From assembly GCF_900143235.1 (NCBI RefSeq), contig NZ_FRDF01000001.1:62001-126000 (forward strand): 64,000 bases of DNA, written 5' to 3'. The first letter of the stretch is position 1. Each line of letters starts with the position of its first letter. Under the pieces are notes generated by a model. That model saw only the letters and a program-made list of their open reading frames with translations. It was not told the DNA's origin and searched no databases. Shown piece by piece: positions 10,017-18,130 of the stretch. Source of the DNA: Erythrobacter sanguineus (GTDB taxonomy: Bacteria; Pseudomonadota; Alphaproteobacteria; Sphingomonadales; Sphingomonadaceae). The translations under genes were made by a program, and so were the position numbers.

Positions 10017-10943
10017 GTGATCCAGTATCTGCCTTTCGAAAAGCCGATCGAGGCGCTTGACCAGCGGGTGGCGGAGCTTTCGGCCCTGCCGGAAGGCACT
10101 GAAGAGGCGCGGATGCTGGCGACACGGGCCGAGCGCCTGCTGGCCGATACCTATGCCCGGCTCAGCCCGTGGCAGCGCACGCTTGTCGCCCGCCATCCCC
10201 AGCGTCCGCGATTCGAAAAACTAGTGGCGGGGCTGTTCACCGACTTCCTCCCGCTCGCAGGAGACCGCGTGTTCAGCGAGGATGCCGCGATCATCGGCGG
10301 TTTCGCCCGCTTTGAAGGGCGCAAGGTGATGGTGATCGGCCATGTGAAGGGCGAGGACACGCCCGGGCGGCTCAGGCACAATTTCGGCATGGCCCGGCCC
10401 GAAGGCTATCGCAAGGCAATCCGGCTGATGGAACTGGCCGACCGTTTCGGCCTGCCGGTGGTGACGCTGGTCGATACCCCCGGCGCCTTTCCCGGCGTGG
10501 ATGCCGAAGCGCGCGGGCAGGCGGAAGCCATCGCCCGCTCGACCGAAGCGTGCCTGTCATTGGGGGTGCCGCTGATCGCGGTCATCATCGGCGAAGGCGG
10601 ATCGGGCGGGGCGGTGGCGCTGGCAGCGGCCAACCGCGTGCTGATGATGGAGCACGCGGTCTATTCGGTGATCTCCCCCGAAGGTTGCGCATCGATCCTG
10701 TGGCGCAGCGGCGCGCAGGCCCCTGATGCCGCCGAAGCGATGAAGGTGACGGCGGCTGACCTGCTCAAGCTCGGCGTCATTCACCGCATCGTCTATGAAC
10801 CGCAGGGCGGGGCGCACCGCGATCCGCAGGAGATGGCCAAGCGCCTGACGCTGGCGCTGCGCGCCGAACTTGATGGCCTGGCCACCATGACCCCGGCGGA
10901 ACTGCAGCGCGAGCGCGAGGAATTTTTTCTCAGCCTCGGCTGA
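10017..10943 (+). CDS. accA: Acetyl-CoA carboxylase carboxyltransferase, alpha subunit (AccA-like)
   Basis: AccA transfers the carboxyl group from carboxybiotin to acetyl-CoA, together with AccD. The 308-residue product starts IQYLPFEKPIEALDQRVAEL, like the LDFEKPI opening of AccA. It carries the crotonase-fold core DTPGAFPGVDAEARGQAEAI and GEGGSGGAVALAAANRVLMM and the C-terminal VISPEGCASILWRS signature. The start is GTG at 10017; a Shine-Dalgarno (AAGGAG) overlaps the mcr stop codon 13 bases upstream, so the two are probably co-translated. Only the alpha subunit is here; accD, accB and accC must lie elsewhere. Position behind mcr implies a role in supplying malonyl-CoA. It could be the only accA of the genome or a dedicated paralogue; the sequence alone cannot tell. 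Confidence 0.9.
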   Translation: MIQYLPFEKPIEALDQRVAELSALPEGTEEARMLATRAERLLADTYARLSPWQRTLVARHPQRPRFEKLVAGLFTDFLPLAGDRVFSEDAAIIGGFARFEGRKVMVIGHVKGEDTPGRLRHNFGMARPEGYRKAIRLMELADRFGLPVVTLVDTPGAFPGVDAEARGQAEAIARSTEACLSLGVPLIAVIIGEGGSGGAVALAAANRVLMMEHAVYSVISPEGCASILWRSGAQAPDAAEAMKVTAADLLKLGVIHRIVYEPQGGAHRDPQEMAKRLTLALRAELDGLATMTPAELQREREEFFLSLG

Positions 10944-11049
10944 AGCCGCGCACCGTCTGCGCCGCGTAATCACATTGCCCCTTTCAGTCCGGCGCTGGTC
11001 GTGACAAGAGGCAGGTTGCAAACACAGACCCATTCAGGAGACGAGGATC

Positions 11050-12258
11050 ATGAATCTCGAATTCACCCCGGAAGAGCAGGCGTTCCGCGACGAGGTGCGC
11101 AGCTTCATCGCGGAAAACTATCCCAGCCATCTGGCGGATTTCGGGATGCGCGAGGACATGGAGCGCGAGGATTTCCTCGCATGGCACAAGATTCTCGGCA
11201 AAAAGGGCTGGTCGGTTCCGGCATGGCCGGTCGAATATGGCGGCACCGGCTGGACCCCGACCCAGCGTTACATCTGGTCGGAAGAAAACGCCCGCGCCAG
11301 CACTGTCATGCCGCTGCCGTTTGGCGTGTCGATGGTCGGCCCGGTGATCTACACCTTTGGCAATGCGGAGCAGAAGGCGAAGCACCTGCCCGGCATCGTC
11401 AGCGGCGAAGTGTGGTGGTGTCAGGGCTATTCCGAACCGGGTGCGGGTTCCGACCTTGCCAGCCTCAAGACCACCGCCGTGCGCGACGGCGATCACTATG
11501 TGATCAACGGCCAGAAGACCTGGACCACGCTGGCGCAGCATGCTGATTGGGGCTTTTTCCTGTGCCGCACCGATCCGACCGCCAAGGCGCAGGAAGGCAT
11601 CAGCTTCATCCTCGTCGACATGAAGTCGCCGGGGGTTGAGGTAAAGCCGATCAAGCTGCTCGACGGCGGTTACGAGGTCAACGAAACCTGGCTGACCGAC
11701 GTGCGCGTGCCGGTTGAAAATCTGGTGGGCGTCGAAAACAAGGGCTGGACCTATGCCAAGTTCCTGCTCGCCCATGAACGCAGCGGGATTGCCGGCGTGG
11801 CGCGTTCGAAGCGCGGCGTGGAAAAGCTGCGCGAAATTGCCGCGAATGAAAACCTCGATGGCGCGCCGCTGATCAAGGATTTCGATTTCGCCAAGAAGGT
11901 GAGCCAGCTTGAAATCGATCTGGCCGCGCTGGAAATCACCGAACTGCGCACGCTCGCGGGTGAACAGGCGGGCAAGGGCCCGGGGCCGGAAAGCTCGATC
12001 CTCAAGATCAAGGGCACCGAAATCCAGCAGCGCCTGACCGAACTGACGCTGGAAGCGGTCGGCACCTATGGTGCGCCCTATTACGGCAGCATCGCCAATG
12101 ACACCGGCCCAGGCTCTGGATCGAACGAATATGCCGTTGGCCCCGCGCATGCTCAGCACGCCGCGGCGACCTATTTCAACATGCGCAAGACCTCGATCTA
12201 TGGCGGATCGAACGAGATTCAGCGCAACATCATCACCAAGATGATCCTCGGCCTGTAA
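11050..12258 (+). CDS. Acyl-CoA dehydrogenase, PimC-like large subunit
   Basis: FAD-dependent acyl-CoA dehydrogenase of 402 residues that would form 2,3-enoyl-CoA with electrons passed to ETF. The flavin/substrate region reads GYSEPGAGSDLASLKTTA followed by NGQKTWTTLAQHADW, and the C-terminus ends in TSIYGGSNEIQRNIITK, all typical of the family. It most resembles the large subunit of heteromeric dehydrogenases such as PimC (pimeloyl-CoA dehydrogenase of Rhodopseudomonas). The next gene, 27 bases on, matches the small-subunit partner, supporting an obligate pair. The ATG has an AGGAGACGAGG Shine-Dalgarno. It lies 106 bases after accA and could be co-transcribed, but a biochemical link with the 3-hydroxypropionate genes is only inference. 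Confidence 0.88.
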   Translation: MNLEFTPEEQAFRDEVRSFIAENYPSHLADFGMREDMEREDFLAWHKILGKKGWSVPAWPVEYGGTGWTPTQRYIWSEENARASTVMPLPFGVSMVGPVIYTFGNAEQKAKHLPGIVSGEVWWCQGYSEPGAGSDLASLKTTAVRDGDHYVINGQKTWTTLAQHADWGFFLCRTDPTAKAQEGISFILVDMKSPGVEVKPIKLLDGGYEVNETWLTDVRVPVENLVGVENKGWTYAKFLLAHERSGIAGVARSKRGVEKLREIAANENLDGAPLIKDFDFAKKVSQLEIDLAALEITELRTLAGEQAGKGPGPESSILKIKGTEIQQRLTELTLEAVGTYGAPYYGSIANDTGPGSGSNEYAVGPAHAQHAAATYFNMRKTSIYGGSNEIQRNIITKMILGL

Positions 12259-12285
12259 GCGGCTTCGAGGCACGGGAGAGACGAC

Positions 12286-13416
12286 GTGGACTTCAACTTC
12301 ACCGAAGAACAGGACATGGTGCGCGACGGTTTGTCGCGGCTGGTGCGCGAACAATATGACTGGGAAACCCGGCGCAAGGCGATTGCCAGCAATGCTGGCT
12401 GGCGTCCCGAGGTTTGGGCGCAGCTGGCCGAACTCGGCATTCTCGGCATGCCGTTTTCCGAAGCCGATGGCGGCTTTGGCGGCGGCGCGGTCGATGCGAT
12501 GGTGATCATGGAAGAATTCGGCAAGGGCCTGGTGGTCGAGCCTTTCGTCCCCACCGTGGTGTGTGCCGGCGGCTTCCTGAAGCACGGCGGCACCGCGGCG
12601 CAGAAGGAAGAACATATCGGCGGGATCGTGGCGGGCAGCGCGGTCTTCGCCTTTGCCTATGCCGAACCGCGCGGGCGTTATGATTATGCCGATCTGGAAA
12701 CCACCGCGAAAAAGGACGGGGCGGGCTATGTCCTCAATGGCCACAAGGCGGTCGTGATCGGCGCCCCGTGGGCGAGCCACCTGATCGTTACCGCGCGCAC
12801 CGGCGGTGACCGGCGTGATCGCGCTGGCGTTTCGGTGTTCGTGGTTGCCAAGGACAGCGCCGGGATTGTCACCCGCGATTACGAAACCGTCGATGGACGC
12901 CGTGCATCCGAAGTCTATTTCGAGAACGTGTCGGTTCCGGCCGAAGCCTTGATCGGCGAGGAAGGCGCAGGCCTGGCGCTGATCGAGCTGGTCACCGATG
13001 AAGCCATCGCCGCATTGTGCGCCGAGGCCTGCGGAGCGATGAAGGTCGCCCACGCGATGACGGTTGAATATTCGCGCCAGCGCAAGCAGTTCGGCGTGCC
13101 GATCGGCAGCTTTCAGGTGCTCCAGCACCGCATGGTCGACATGTACACCGCCTATGAAACGTCGGTTTCGCTGACCTATCTCGCCACGCTCCGGCTTGCT
13201 TCGGACGAGACCGAGCGCAAGCGTTCTGTGTCAGCGGCCAAGGTCGGCGTCGGGCAGGCCGCGCGGCTGATCGGGCAGGAAGCGGTGCAGATCCACGGCG
13301 GCAACGGCGTGACCGATGAATATGCCATCGGCCACTATTTCAAGCGGTTGACGATCTTCGATTCCGAATTCGGCAATGTCGATCACCACATGAAGCGCCA
13401 CATCGCGCTGGCCTGA
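12286..13416 (+). CDS. Acyl-CoA dehydrogenase, PimD-like small subunit
   Basis: A second acyl-CoA dehydrogenase subunit (376 residues) starting at GTG, with GGGAGAG about 8 bases upstream. N-terminal MDFNFTEEQDMVRDGLSRLV and AELGILGMPFSEADGGFGGG resemble PimD-type partners, and the C-terminus keeps QIHGGNGVTDEYAIGHYFKR. The usual flavin motif of the large subunit is weak: FAFAYAEPRGRYDYADLETT replaces the SEPxAGSD segment. That is the pattern expected when catalysis and FAD binding are split unevenly across an alpha2beta2 complex. It probably acts with the preceding gene on a CoA ester of a dicarboxylate or bulky acid; the substrate cannot be assigned from sequence. Confidence 0.87.
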   Translation: MDFNFTEEQDMVRDGLSRLVREQYDWETRRKAIASNAGWRPEVWAQLAELGILGMPFSEADGGFGGGAVDAMVIMEEFGKGLVVEPFVPTVVCAGGFLKHGGTAAQKEEHIGGIVAGSAVFAFAYAEPRGRYDYADLETTAKKDGAGYVLNGHKAVVIGAPWASHLIVTARTGGDRRDRAGVSVFVVAKDSAGIVTRDYETVDGRRASEVYFENVSVPAEALIGEEGAGLALIELVTDEAIAALCAEACGAMKVAHAMTVEYSRQRKQFGVPIGSFQVLQHRMVDMYTAYETSVSLTYLATLRLASDETERKRSVSAAKVGVGQAARLIGQEAVQIHGGNGVTDEYAIGHYFKRLTIFDSEFGNVDHHMKRHIALA

Positions 13417-13439
13417 GCGCGGCGGGCAGCATGGAGTGC

Positions 13440-13470
13440 GGGTAGTGTCCGGAACAGCCGGACGTTACCC
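13440..13470 (+). terminator. Hairpin after the acyl-CoA dehydrogenase pair
   Basis: A 13-base-pair stem (arms 13440-13452 and 13458-13470, loop AACAG, two G-T wobbles) lies 24 bases after the dehydrogenase stop and just beyond the 3' end of the convergent tRNA-Thr gene. No T-tract follows on the plus strand, so termination is plausible rather than certain. Confidence 0.5.
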
Positions 13471-13496
13471 GTAGCTCGCTTGGCCTGAGCAGAAGG

Positions 13497-13572
<76 letters not shown>

Positions 13573-13594
13573 TGACCGTGGCCGCGCCCTAAGC

Positions 13595-14479
13595 CTAGAA
13601 CGCGCCGAAAGTCCAGCCTTCGGTGCGGGCGACTTCGGAAGTGAGGCTGGGTGGGTGCCACAGATCGCGGCTGGCATGGACGCGGCGCAGCCATGCTGCG
13701 GTTATCAGCGCGTCGGAGGAATGATCGTCGATCATACCCGCGCCGCTGACAGGCGGACTATCCAGCGCATCGAGCGCAGTGTTGAGCGCCGCGTGACTCC
13801 GGATCTTGGTCGCAGCGCCCGTCACCCCGCCCAGCCGAGCGGCGACCGATGTGTAGATTTCCACCACCACTGATCCTGTTTCGGGCAGCGAATCGATCGG
13901 CCACACCGGCACGGCGGTGCCCAGGCGGTGGAGCATCCGCATCCCTGTAAGGCTGGACTTGCCGACTTGCGCTGCGCCGACAAGGTTGAAATTGCTCACC
14001 GGGCGCACGCCTTGGGCGCGCTGGGCGGTCTCGGCCACCCGAAACCGTCCTTCGCGGGTTGCCGCGCCCGGCAGCAGGAAAAGGTCGCCTTGATGATCCT
14101 TGCCGTGGCGGAAATAGCGCGCGGCTTGCGGGTGGGAGATGAAGCCACCCGCCTCAAGGTGCGGATCATCGGCGCATATGCGGTCGATCAGCGCCCACAG
14201 CCCGCGCGCGTCAGCAGGGCTTGCGTCCCAATCGGGAAAGAACGCGCCCGCATCGGCAAAGGGCAGGCCGATGCCGAGATCGAGCCCGGCCAGCGTCGCG
14301 CCCGGAAGATCGCCCAGCAGCGCCATCACCTCGCTTCGCGCCCAGCCGCGTGGATCGGGCGGGGGGATGAGCACGGGCGGCCCGCCCTCTGCCAGAGCCA
14401 CGGCCAGCGCGATGCCTTTCTGCCGCGCGCCTTTCGCGCCGGACCAGTCGACCGCAAGGAAGTGGGTGAAGCGACTCAT
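13595..14479 (-). CDS. Uncharacterised protein with RNase H-like (DUF429-type) fold
   Basis: A 294-residue protein of unknown function. It opens with FLAVDWSGAKGAR, an acidic first strand like RNase H/RuvC-fold proteins, and ends with DDHSSDALITAAWLRR, resembling the C-terminal His-x-x-Asp-Ala helix of DUF429 predicted nucleases. The middle segment has no signal peptide or membrane span. Its ATG overlaps the stop codon of rarA (ATGA, 14476-14479), so it is translationally coupled to a replication-repair ATPase, which makes a role in nucleic-acid metabolism attractive but unproven. Confidence 0.7.
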   Translation of the reverse strand: MSRFTHFLAVDWSGAKGARQKGIALAVALAEGGPPVLIPPPDPRGWARSEVMALLGDLPGATLAGLDLGIGLPFADAGAFFPDWDASPADARGLWALIDRICADDPHLEAGGFISHPQAARYFRHGKDHQGDLFLLPGAATREGRFRVAETAQRAQGVRPVSNFNLVGAAQVGKSSLTGMRMLHRLGTAVPVWPIDSLPETGSVVVEIYTSVAARLGGVTGAATKIRSHAALNTALDALDSPPVSGAGMIDDHSSDALITAAWLRRVHASRDLWHPPSLTSEVARTEGWTFGAF

Positions 14480-15795
14480 CCCCGTTCCGTGCGCAGCTTG
14501 TCCCAGTAATCGAGGCGCTTTTTCACCTCGCGCTCGAACCCGCGCTCTGCGGGGGTGTAGAAGGTCTGCGGCTCCATCTCCTCCGGCCAGTAATCATCGC
14601 CCGAAAAGCCCTCGGGTGTGTCGTGGTCGTAGGTGTAGCCCTTGCCGTAGCCGAGGCTTTCCATCAGGCCCGTCGCCGGGTTGACGATGTTCATCGGCGG
14701 CATCAGGCTGCCGGTATCCTTCGCGGATTTCCATGCGGATTTCTGGGCCATGTAGACCGCGTTGGATTTGGGCGCGGTCGCCAGATAGAGGCACGCCTGC
14801 GCCAGCGCCAATTCGCCTTCGGGGCTGCCGAGGAACCGGTATGCCTCCATCGCCGCCATGCATTGCGGCAGGGCATGCGGATCGGCCAGCCCGATGTCCT
14901 CCACCGCCATGCGCACCAGCCGCCGGGCGAGGAACAGCGGTTCTTCGCCCGCGGTCAGCATCCGCGCAAGGTAATAGAGCGCGGCCTGCGGATCGGAACC
15001 GCGCACAGCTTTGTGCAGGGCGCTGATCAGGTTGTAATGCCCGTCGCGGTCCTTGTCGTACACGGCCACGCGGCGTTGCAGGAAGCTGCCGAGCGCCTGC
15101 GGGTCGAGCGGTTCGGCAAGCCCCGCCGCATAGAGCGTTTCGGCCTGCCCCAGCACAAATCGCCCATCACCATCGGCCTGCGCGATCAGCGCGGCGCGGG
15201 CTTCGGCGGTGAGGGGGAGGGGGCCTTCCAAGCCTTCCGCCTTCGCCAGCAGCGCATCCAGCGCAGCCTCATCCAGCCGGTTCAGCACCAGCACCTGCGC
15301 GCGGCTGAGCAGTGCGGCGTTGAGCGCGAAGCTGGGGTTCTCGGTGGTCGCGCCCACCAGCGTCACCACGCCGCGTTCGACAAAGGGCAGAAACCCGTCC
15401 TGCTGGGCGCGGTTGAAGCGGTGGATTTCGTCCACGAACAACAATGTCTTGCGCCCGGCGCTGGCCATCTTCTCGGCCTCGGCAAAGGCCTTTTTCAGGT
15501 CGGCCACGCCGGAGAAAACCGCGCTGATTGCGACATAACGCATCCCGACCGCGTCCGCGAGCAGGCGGGCGATGCTGGTCTTGCCGGTGCCGGGCGGCCC
15601 CCACAGGATCATGCTGGAAAGGCGGCCTGCCGCCACCATCCGCCCGATTGCGCCTTCGGGGCCGGTCAGATGCTCCTGCCCGATCACGTCGGCCAGGGTC
15701 TGCGGGCGCAGGCGGTCGGCCAGCGGCGCGTCGGGATCGGGCGCGCTGGCCCCATTTGCGCCGCCGGGCGCATCATCTCCAAACAGATCAACCAT
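14476..15795 (-). CDS. rarA: Replication-associated recombination protein RarA (MgsA), AAA ATPase
   Basis: Clamp-loader-like AAA+ ATPase of 439 residues that acts at stalled forks. Visible are LADRLRPQTLADVIGQEHL, Walker A LWGPPGTGKTS, Walker B LLFVDEIHRFNRAQQ and sensor-1 GATTENPSFALNAALLSR. The C-terminal domain includes AVRGSDPQAALYYLARML and the conserved GLPEDIGL-like block RMAVEDIGLADPHAL. I chose the ATG at 15795 (MVDLFGDDAPGG) because family members begin this way; the longer frame to 15951 would cross the divergent PadR promoter. The downstream RNase-H-fold gene overlaps by 4 bases. Confidence 0.92.
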   Translation of the reverse strand: MVDLFGDDAPGGANGASAPDPDAPLADRLRPQTLADVIGQEHLTGPEGAIGRMVAAGRLSSMILWGPPGTGKTSIARLLADAVGMRYVAISAVFSGVADLKKAFAEAEKMASAGRKTLLFVDEIHRFNRAQQDGFLPFVERGVVTLVGATTENPSFALNAALLSRAQVLVLNRLDEAALDALLAKAEGLEGPLPLTAEARAALIAQADGDGRFVLGQAETLYAAGLAEPLDPQALGSFLQRRVAVYDKDRDGHYNLISALHKAVRGSDPQAALYYLARMLTAGEEPLFLARRLVRMAVEDIGLADPHALPQCMAAMEAYRFLGSPEGELALAQACLYLATAPKSNAVYMAQKSAWKSAKDTGSLMPPMNIVNPATGLMESLGYGKGYTYDHDTPEGFSGDDYWPEEMEPQTFYTPAERGFEREVKKRLDYWDKLRTERG

Positions 15796-15867
15796 TGGTC
15801 GGGCGTGATACGCTGATCGTCGGAAAAGGGAACCGGGCAGGCCTGCACCCCTTGTTTCGATAGGTCT

Positions 15868-15879
15868 AAGATATATCTT
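15868..15879. promoter_or_regulatory. Palindromic operator candidate for the PadR regulator
   Basis: A perfect 12-base palindrome AAGATATATCTT, in a conspicuously AT-rich patch 32 bases before the padR-like ATG and 73 bases before the divergent rarA start. A second half-like ACATATCG follows. PadR repressors typically autoregulate at AT-rich palindromes of this kind near their own promoter, so autorepression is the likely role. Confidence 0.6.
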
Positions 15880-15910
15880 GAACATATCGACAAGCACGGA
15901 GGATGATGGA

Positions 15911-16552
15911 ATGAGCTGGAACCGACATGGCCGCGGCAGTGGCTGGGACAAGCTGGGTGAGGCGATTGCCGTGATGGCAGCGTCGGGTGCCTATGATTTT
16001 GGCGGACCGAAGTGGAAGGCCAACTGGCGATGGGATGAACGTGAAGGCGAAGATGGCGAGGAGCGTGGCCCCGGCCGCCGCCGCCAGCGCCGCGGGCGGA
16101 TGTTTGGCCAGGGCGAACTGCGGCTCGCGCTGCTCGGTCTGATCGCGGAAAAGCCCAGCCACGGCTACGAACTGATCAAGGACATCGAGGAAATGACCGG
16201 CGGCGCCTATGCCCCCAGTCCCGGCGCGGTCTATCCCACCTTGCAACTGCTCGAAGATGAAGGCGCGATAGCACCGGCAGAGGCCGAGGGCGCGAAGAAG
16301 CCCTTTGCCGCCACCGATCAGGGCCGCGCCGAACTGGCGGAACGCAGCACCGAGGTCGAAGCGCTGATGCGCCGCCTTGGCCGCCACGGCGAACGCGCGG
16401 AGAAGGTGCGATCGCCCGATCTGTTCCGAGCGATGGGCAACCTCGGCAGCGTGCTCAAGAACCGCGCGCGGGCGGGCAAGCTCGACGAGCGCACCATCAA
16501 CGAAATCGTCGACATGATCGACGAAATGGCCAAGCGGATCGAGCGGCTTTAG
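15911..16552 (+). CDS. PadR-family transcriptional regulator
   Basis: A 213-residue regulator. The PadR winged helix occupies about residues 68-140: LRLALLGLIAEKPSHGYELI, then GAYAPSPGAVYPTLQLLEDE and GAKKPFAATDQGRAEL. It is preceded by a 65-residue Arg/Gly-rich leader that is common in alphaproteobacterial members. A C-terminal helical dimerisation segment follows. I chose the ATG at 15911, with GGAGG 8 bases upstream, rather than the in-frame TTG at 15878, which lies inside the palindromic operator. The inducer and targets are unknown; no transporter or detoxification gene sits next to it. Confidence 0.9.
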   Translation: MSWNRHGRGSGWDKLGEAIAVMAASGAYDFGGPKWKANWRWDEREGEDGEERGPGRRRQRRGRMFGQGELRLALLGLIAEKPSHGYELIKDIEEMTGGAYAPSPGAVYPTLQLLEDEGAIAPAEAEGAKKPFAATDQGRAELAERSTEVEALMRRLGRHGERAEKVRSPDLFRAMGNLGSVLKNRARAGKLDERTINEIVDMIDEMAKRIERL

Positions 16553-16580
16553 CCGCAGCCGATTGCGGCGGGCATGATGA

Positions 16581-16628
16581 CCGCCACCCCTCTCCGTCCG
16601 GATCGCACCGGATGGGGAGGGATGGCGG
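16581..16628. terminator. Long bidirectional hairpin between convergent genes
   Basis: Two 21-base arms (16581-16601 and 16608-16628) pair with one mismatch and two G-T wobbles around a 6-base loop. It lies between the converging padR-like and glycosyltransferase genes, where a shared transcription stop is expected. No long T-run flanks it. Confidence 0.5.
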
Positions 16629-16744
16629 GATCGATTCTGCTGATCTTCCGCGGCCGCTGCGCCGTTAGGGCCGTTGTCCTATCGGTGATCAGTATGGCCG
16701 CCTATGCCCGCGCCATGACCCGGACAGGCGCGCTGCGCTGATGC

Positions 16745-17944
16745 CTAGGCCTCTGCCTGCGCGGCCTCGGCGGCTTGTAGCGCGCTGCGGTTCTCGACCA
16801 GCCTGACATAGGTATCAGCGACGATCTGGTTGATCGCCTCCCAACCATATTCGCACGCCCGCGTCTCGCCTGCCGCGCCATGCGCCCGGCGCAACGCAAG
16901 GTCGGTGCAATAGGGGGCGATCGCTTCGGCGAAAGCCAGCGCGTCGGCCTCTTTTGCGGTCGGCACCACCAGCCGTCCGGTCACGCCTTCTGCAACAAGA
17001 CTGGCGCTGCCGGTTGCGCCAGCCGCGACCACCGGCAACCCGCTGGCCATGGCTTCGAGCGTGACATTGCCGAATGTCTCGGTGACCGAAGGGTTGAAGA
17101 AGACGTCCCCGCTTGCCAGCGCCTGCCCCAGCGCTTCTCCGGTCTTGAAGCCGGCAAAGATCCCGCCGGGCAGGTTTGCCTCGAACCACCCGCGCGCCGG
17201 GCCATCGCCGATCACCAGCACCTTGTGCGGCACTTGGCGGCGGCGCAGCTGGACAATGGTTTCGGCAAACACATCCAGCCCTTTTTCCATCACCAGCCGC
17301 CCGAGGAACATGATCGCCACGTCATCATCGGCAAGGCCGATGCCGCGCCGCCAATCCAGGTCGCGCCGCGCCGAGGAAAAGATCGTGCGATCAACCCCCC
17401 GGCTCCACAACCCGATATCGTCGTGCATTTCCATCGCCAGCAATTCGTCGATCATGCTCTGCGACGGTGCGACCAGGGCATCGCACCGGTTGTAGAAGCG
17501 TCTAAGCCCCATGATGATCAGCGGTTCGAGGAAGGCCATGTTGTAATAGCGCGGATAGGTTTCGAACCGGGTGTGGACGCTGGCCAGCACCGGAACATCG
17601 TGATCTTGCGCCCAGCGCAGCGCCGCGTGGGCGGCAGGATCGGGCGACGACAGGTGGACGATATTGGGCCGGAACTTGGCCAGATCGCGCTTTACCGCAG
17701 CCCCCAGATGGGTCGGCATGCGGTATTCGCCGCGCCCTTTCACCGGCATCGGCACATTGGGCAGGCCGACCAGATCGCCGGTCGGGGCAAAATCCGGATT
17801 GGCGACCTCGGGCGAATAGACGCGCACCGCCGCACCCTTGGCAAGCAGCGAGCTGACGAGCCGGTTCAGGGCCTGATTGGCCCCGTCTCGGGTGTAATTG
17901 TAATTGCCGCTGAACAGGGCAATGCGGAGGTCACTGGTTTGCAT
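16745..17944 (-). CDS. Glycosyltransferase, family 4 (retaining, GT-B fold)
   Basis: A 399-residue GT-B glycosyltransferase. The N-terminal Rossmann half begins LRIALFSGNYNYTRDGANQA; the acceptor half includes VPVLASVHTRFETYPRYY; and the donor half has FLGRLVMEKGLDVFAET, VLVIGDGPARGWFE and the EX7E region TETFGNVTLEAMASGLPVV. It is closest in pattern to alpha-mannosyl or digalactosyl/sulfoquinovosyl-type GT4 enzymes acting on membrane lipids or surface glycans, but the sugar and acceptor are not readable. It is monocistronic and divergent from serC; no membrane span or signal peptide is seen. Confidence 0.85.
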   Translation of the reverse strand: MQTSDLRIALFSGNYNYTRDGANQALNRLVSSLLAKGAAVRVYSPEVANPDFAPTGDLVGLPNVPMPVKGRGEYRMPTHLGAAVKRDLAKFRPNIVHLSSPDPAAHAALRWAQDHDVPVLASVHTRFETYPRYYNMAFLEPLIIMGLRRFYNRCDALVAPSQSMIDELLAMEMHDDIGLWSRGVDRTIFSSARRDLDWRRGIGLADDDVAIMFLGRLVMEKGLDVFAETIVQLRRRQVPHKVLVIGDGPARGWFEANLPGGIFAGFKTGEALGQALASGDVFFNPSVTETFGNVTLEAMASGLPVVAAGATGSASLVAEGVTGRLVVPTAKEADALAFAEAIAPYCTDLALRRAHGAAGETRACEYGWEAINQIVADTYVRLVENRSALQAAEAAQAEA

Positions 17945-18022
17945 GGAGCGGCCTGATTAGTGACATTATCGCTACTTGGCGAGAGGGGCTGCGTGGCAAT
18001 TTGATCCTTGATCGGGGGCAAT

Positions 18023-18126
18023 CGGTCGCACCGGCACTATTTCACGTTGACTCCTGCCCACGCAACTCTAGTGCGACCGGCGGGCCACGCGGTCCCAACG
18101 CCGCGCGAGCTCTCTGCAAGGAGAGA
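18023..18126 (+). ncRNA. Structured 5' leader of serC (candidate serC RNA motif)
   Basis: Upstream of serC two pairings compete for one strand. GTGCGACCG (18071-18079) is an exact complement of CGGTCGCAC at 18023-18031, and its GACCG part (18075-18079) can instead pair with CGGTC at 18090-18094. A last hairpin (18111-18115 with 18122-18126) encloses the Shine-Dalgarno AAGGAG. A conserved serC RNA element is known in alphaproteobacteria at exactly this place. Structure is visible; identity with that family is inference. Confidence 0.5.
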
Positions 18127-18130
18127 ATAC

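Noticed and set aside
15878..15910. TTG start for the PadR regulator
   Set aside because: It falls in the AT-rich palindrome and lacks a Shine-Dalgarno; the ATG at 15911 has GGAGG at the right distance.
14476..15951. 491-residue start for RarA
   Set aside because: The extension crosses the PadR operator and lacks family similarity; the ATG at 15795 matches the normal N-terminus.
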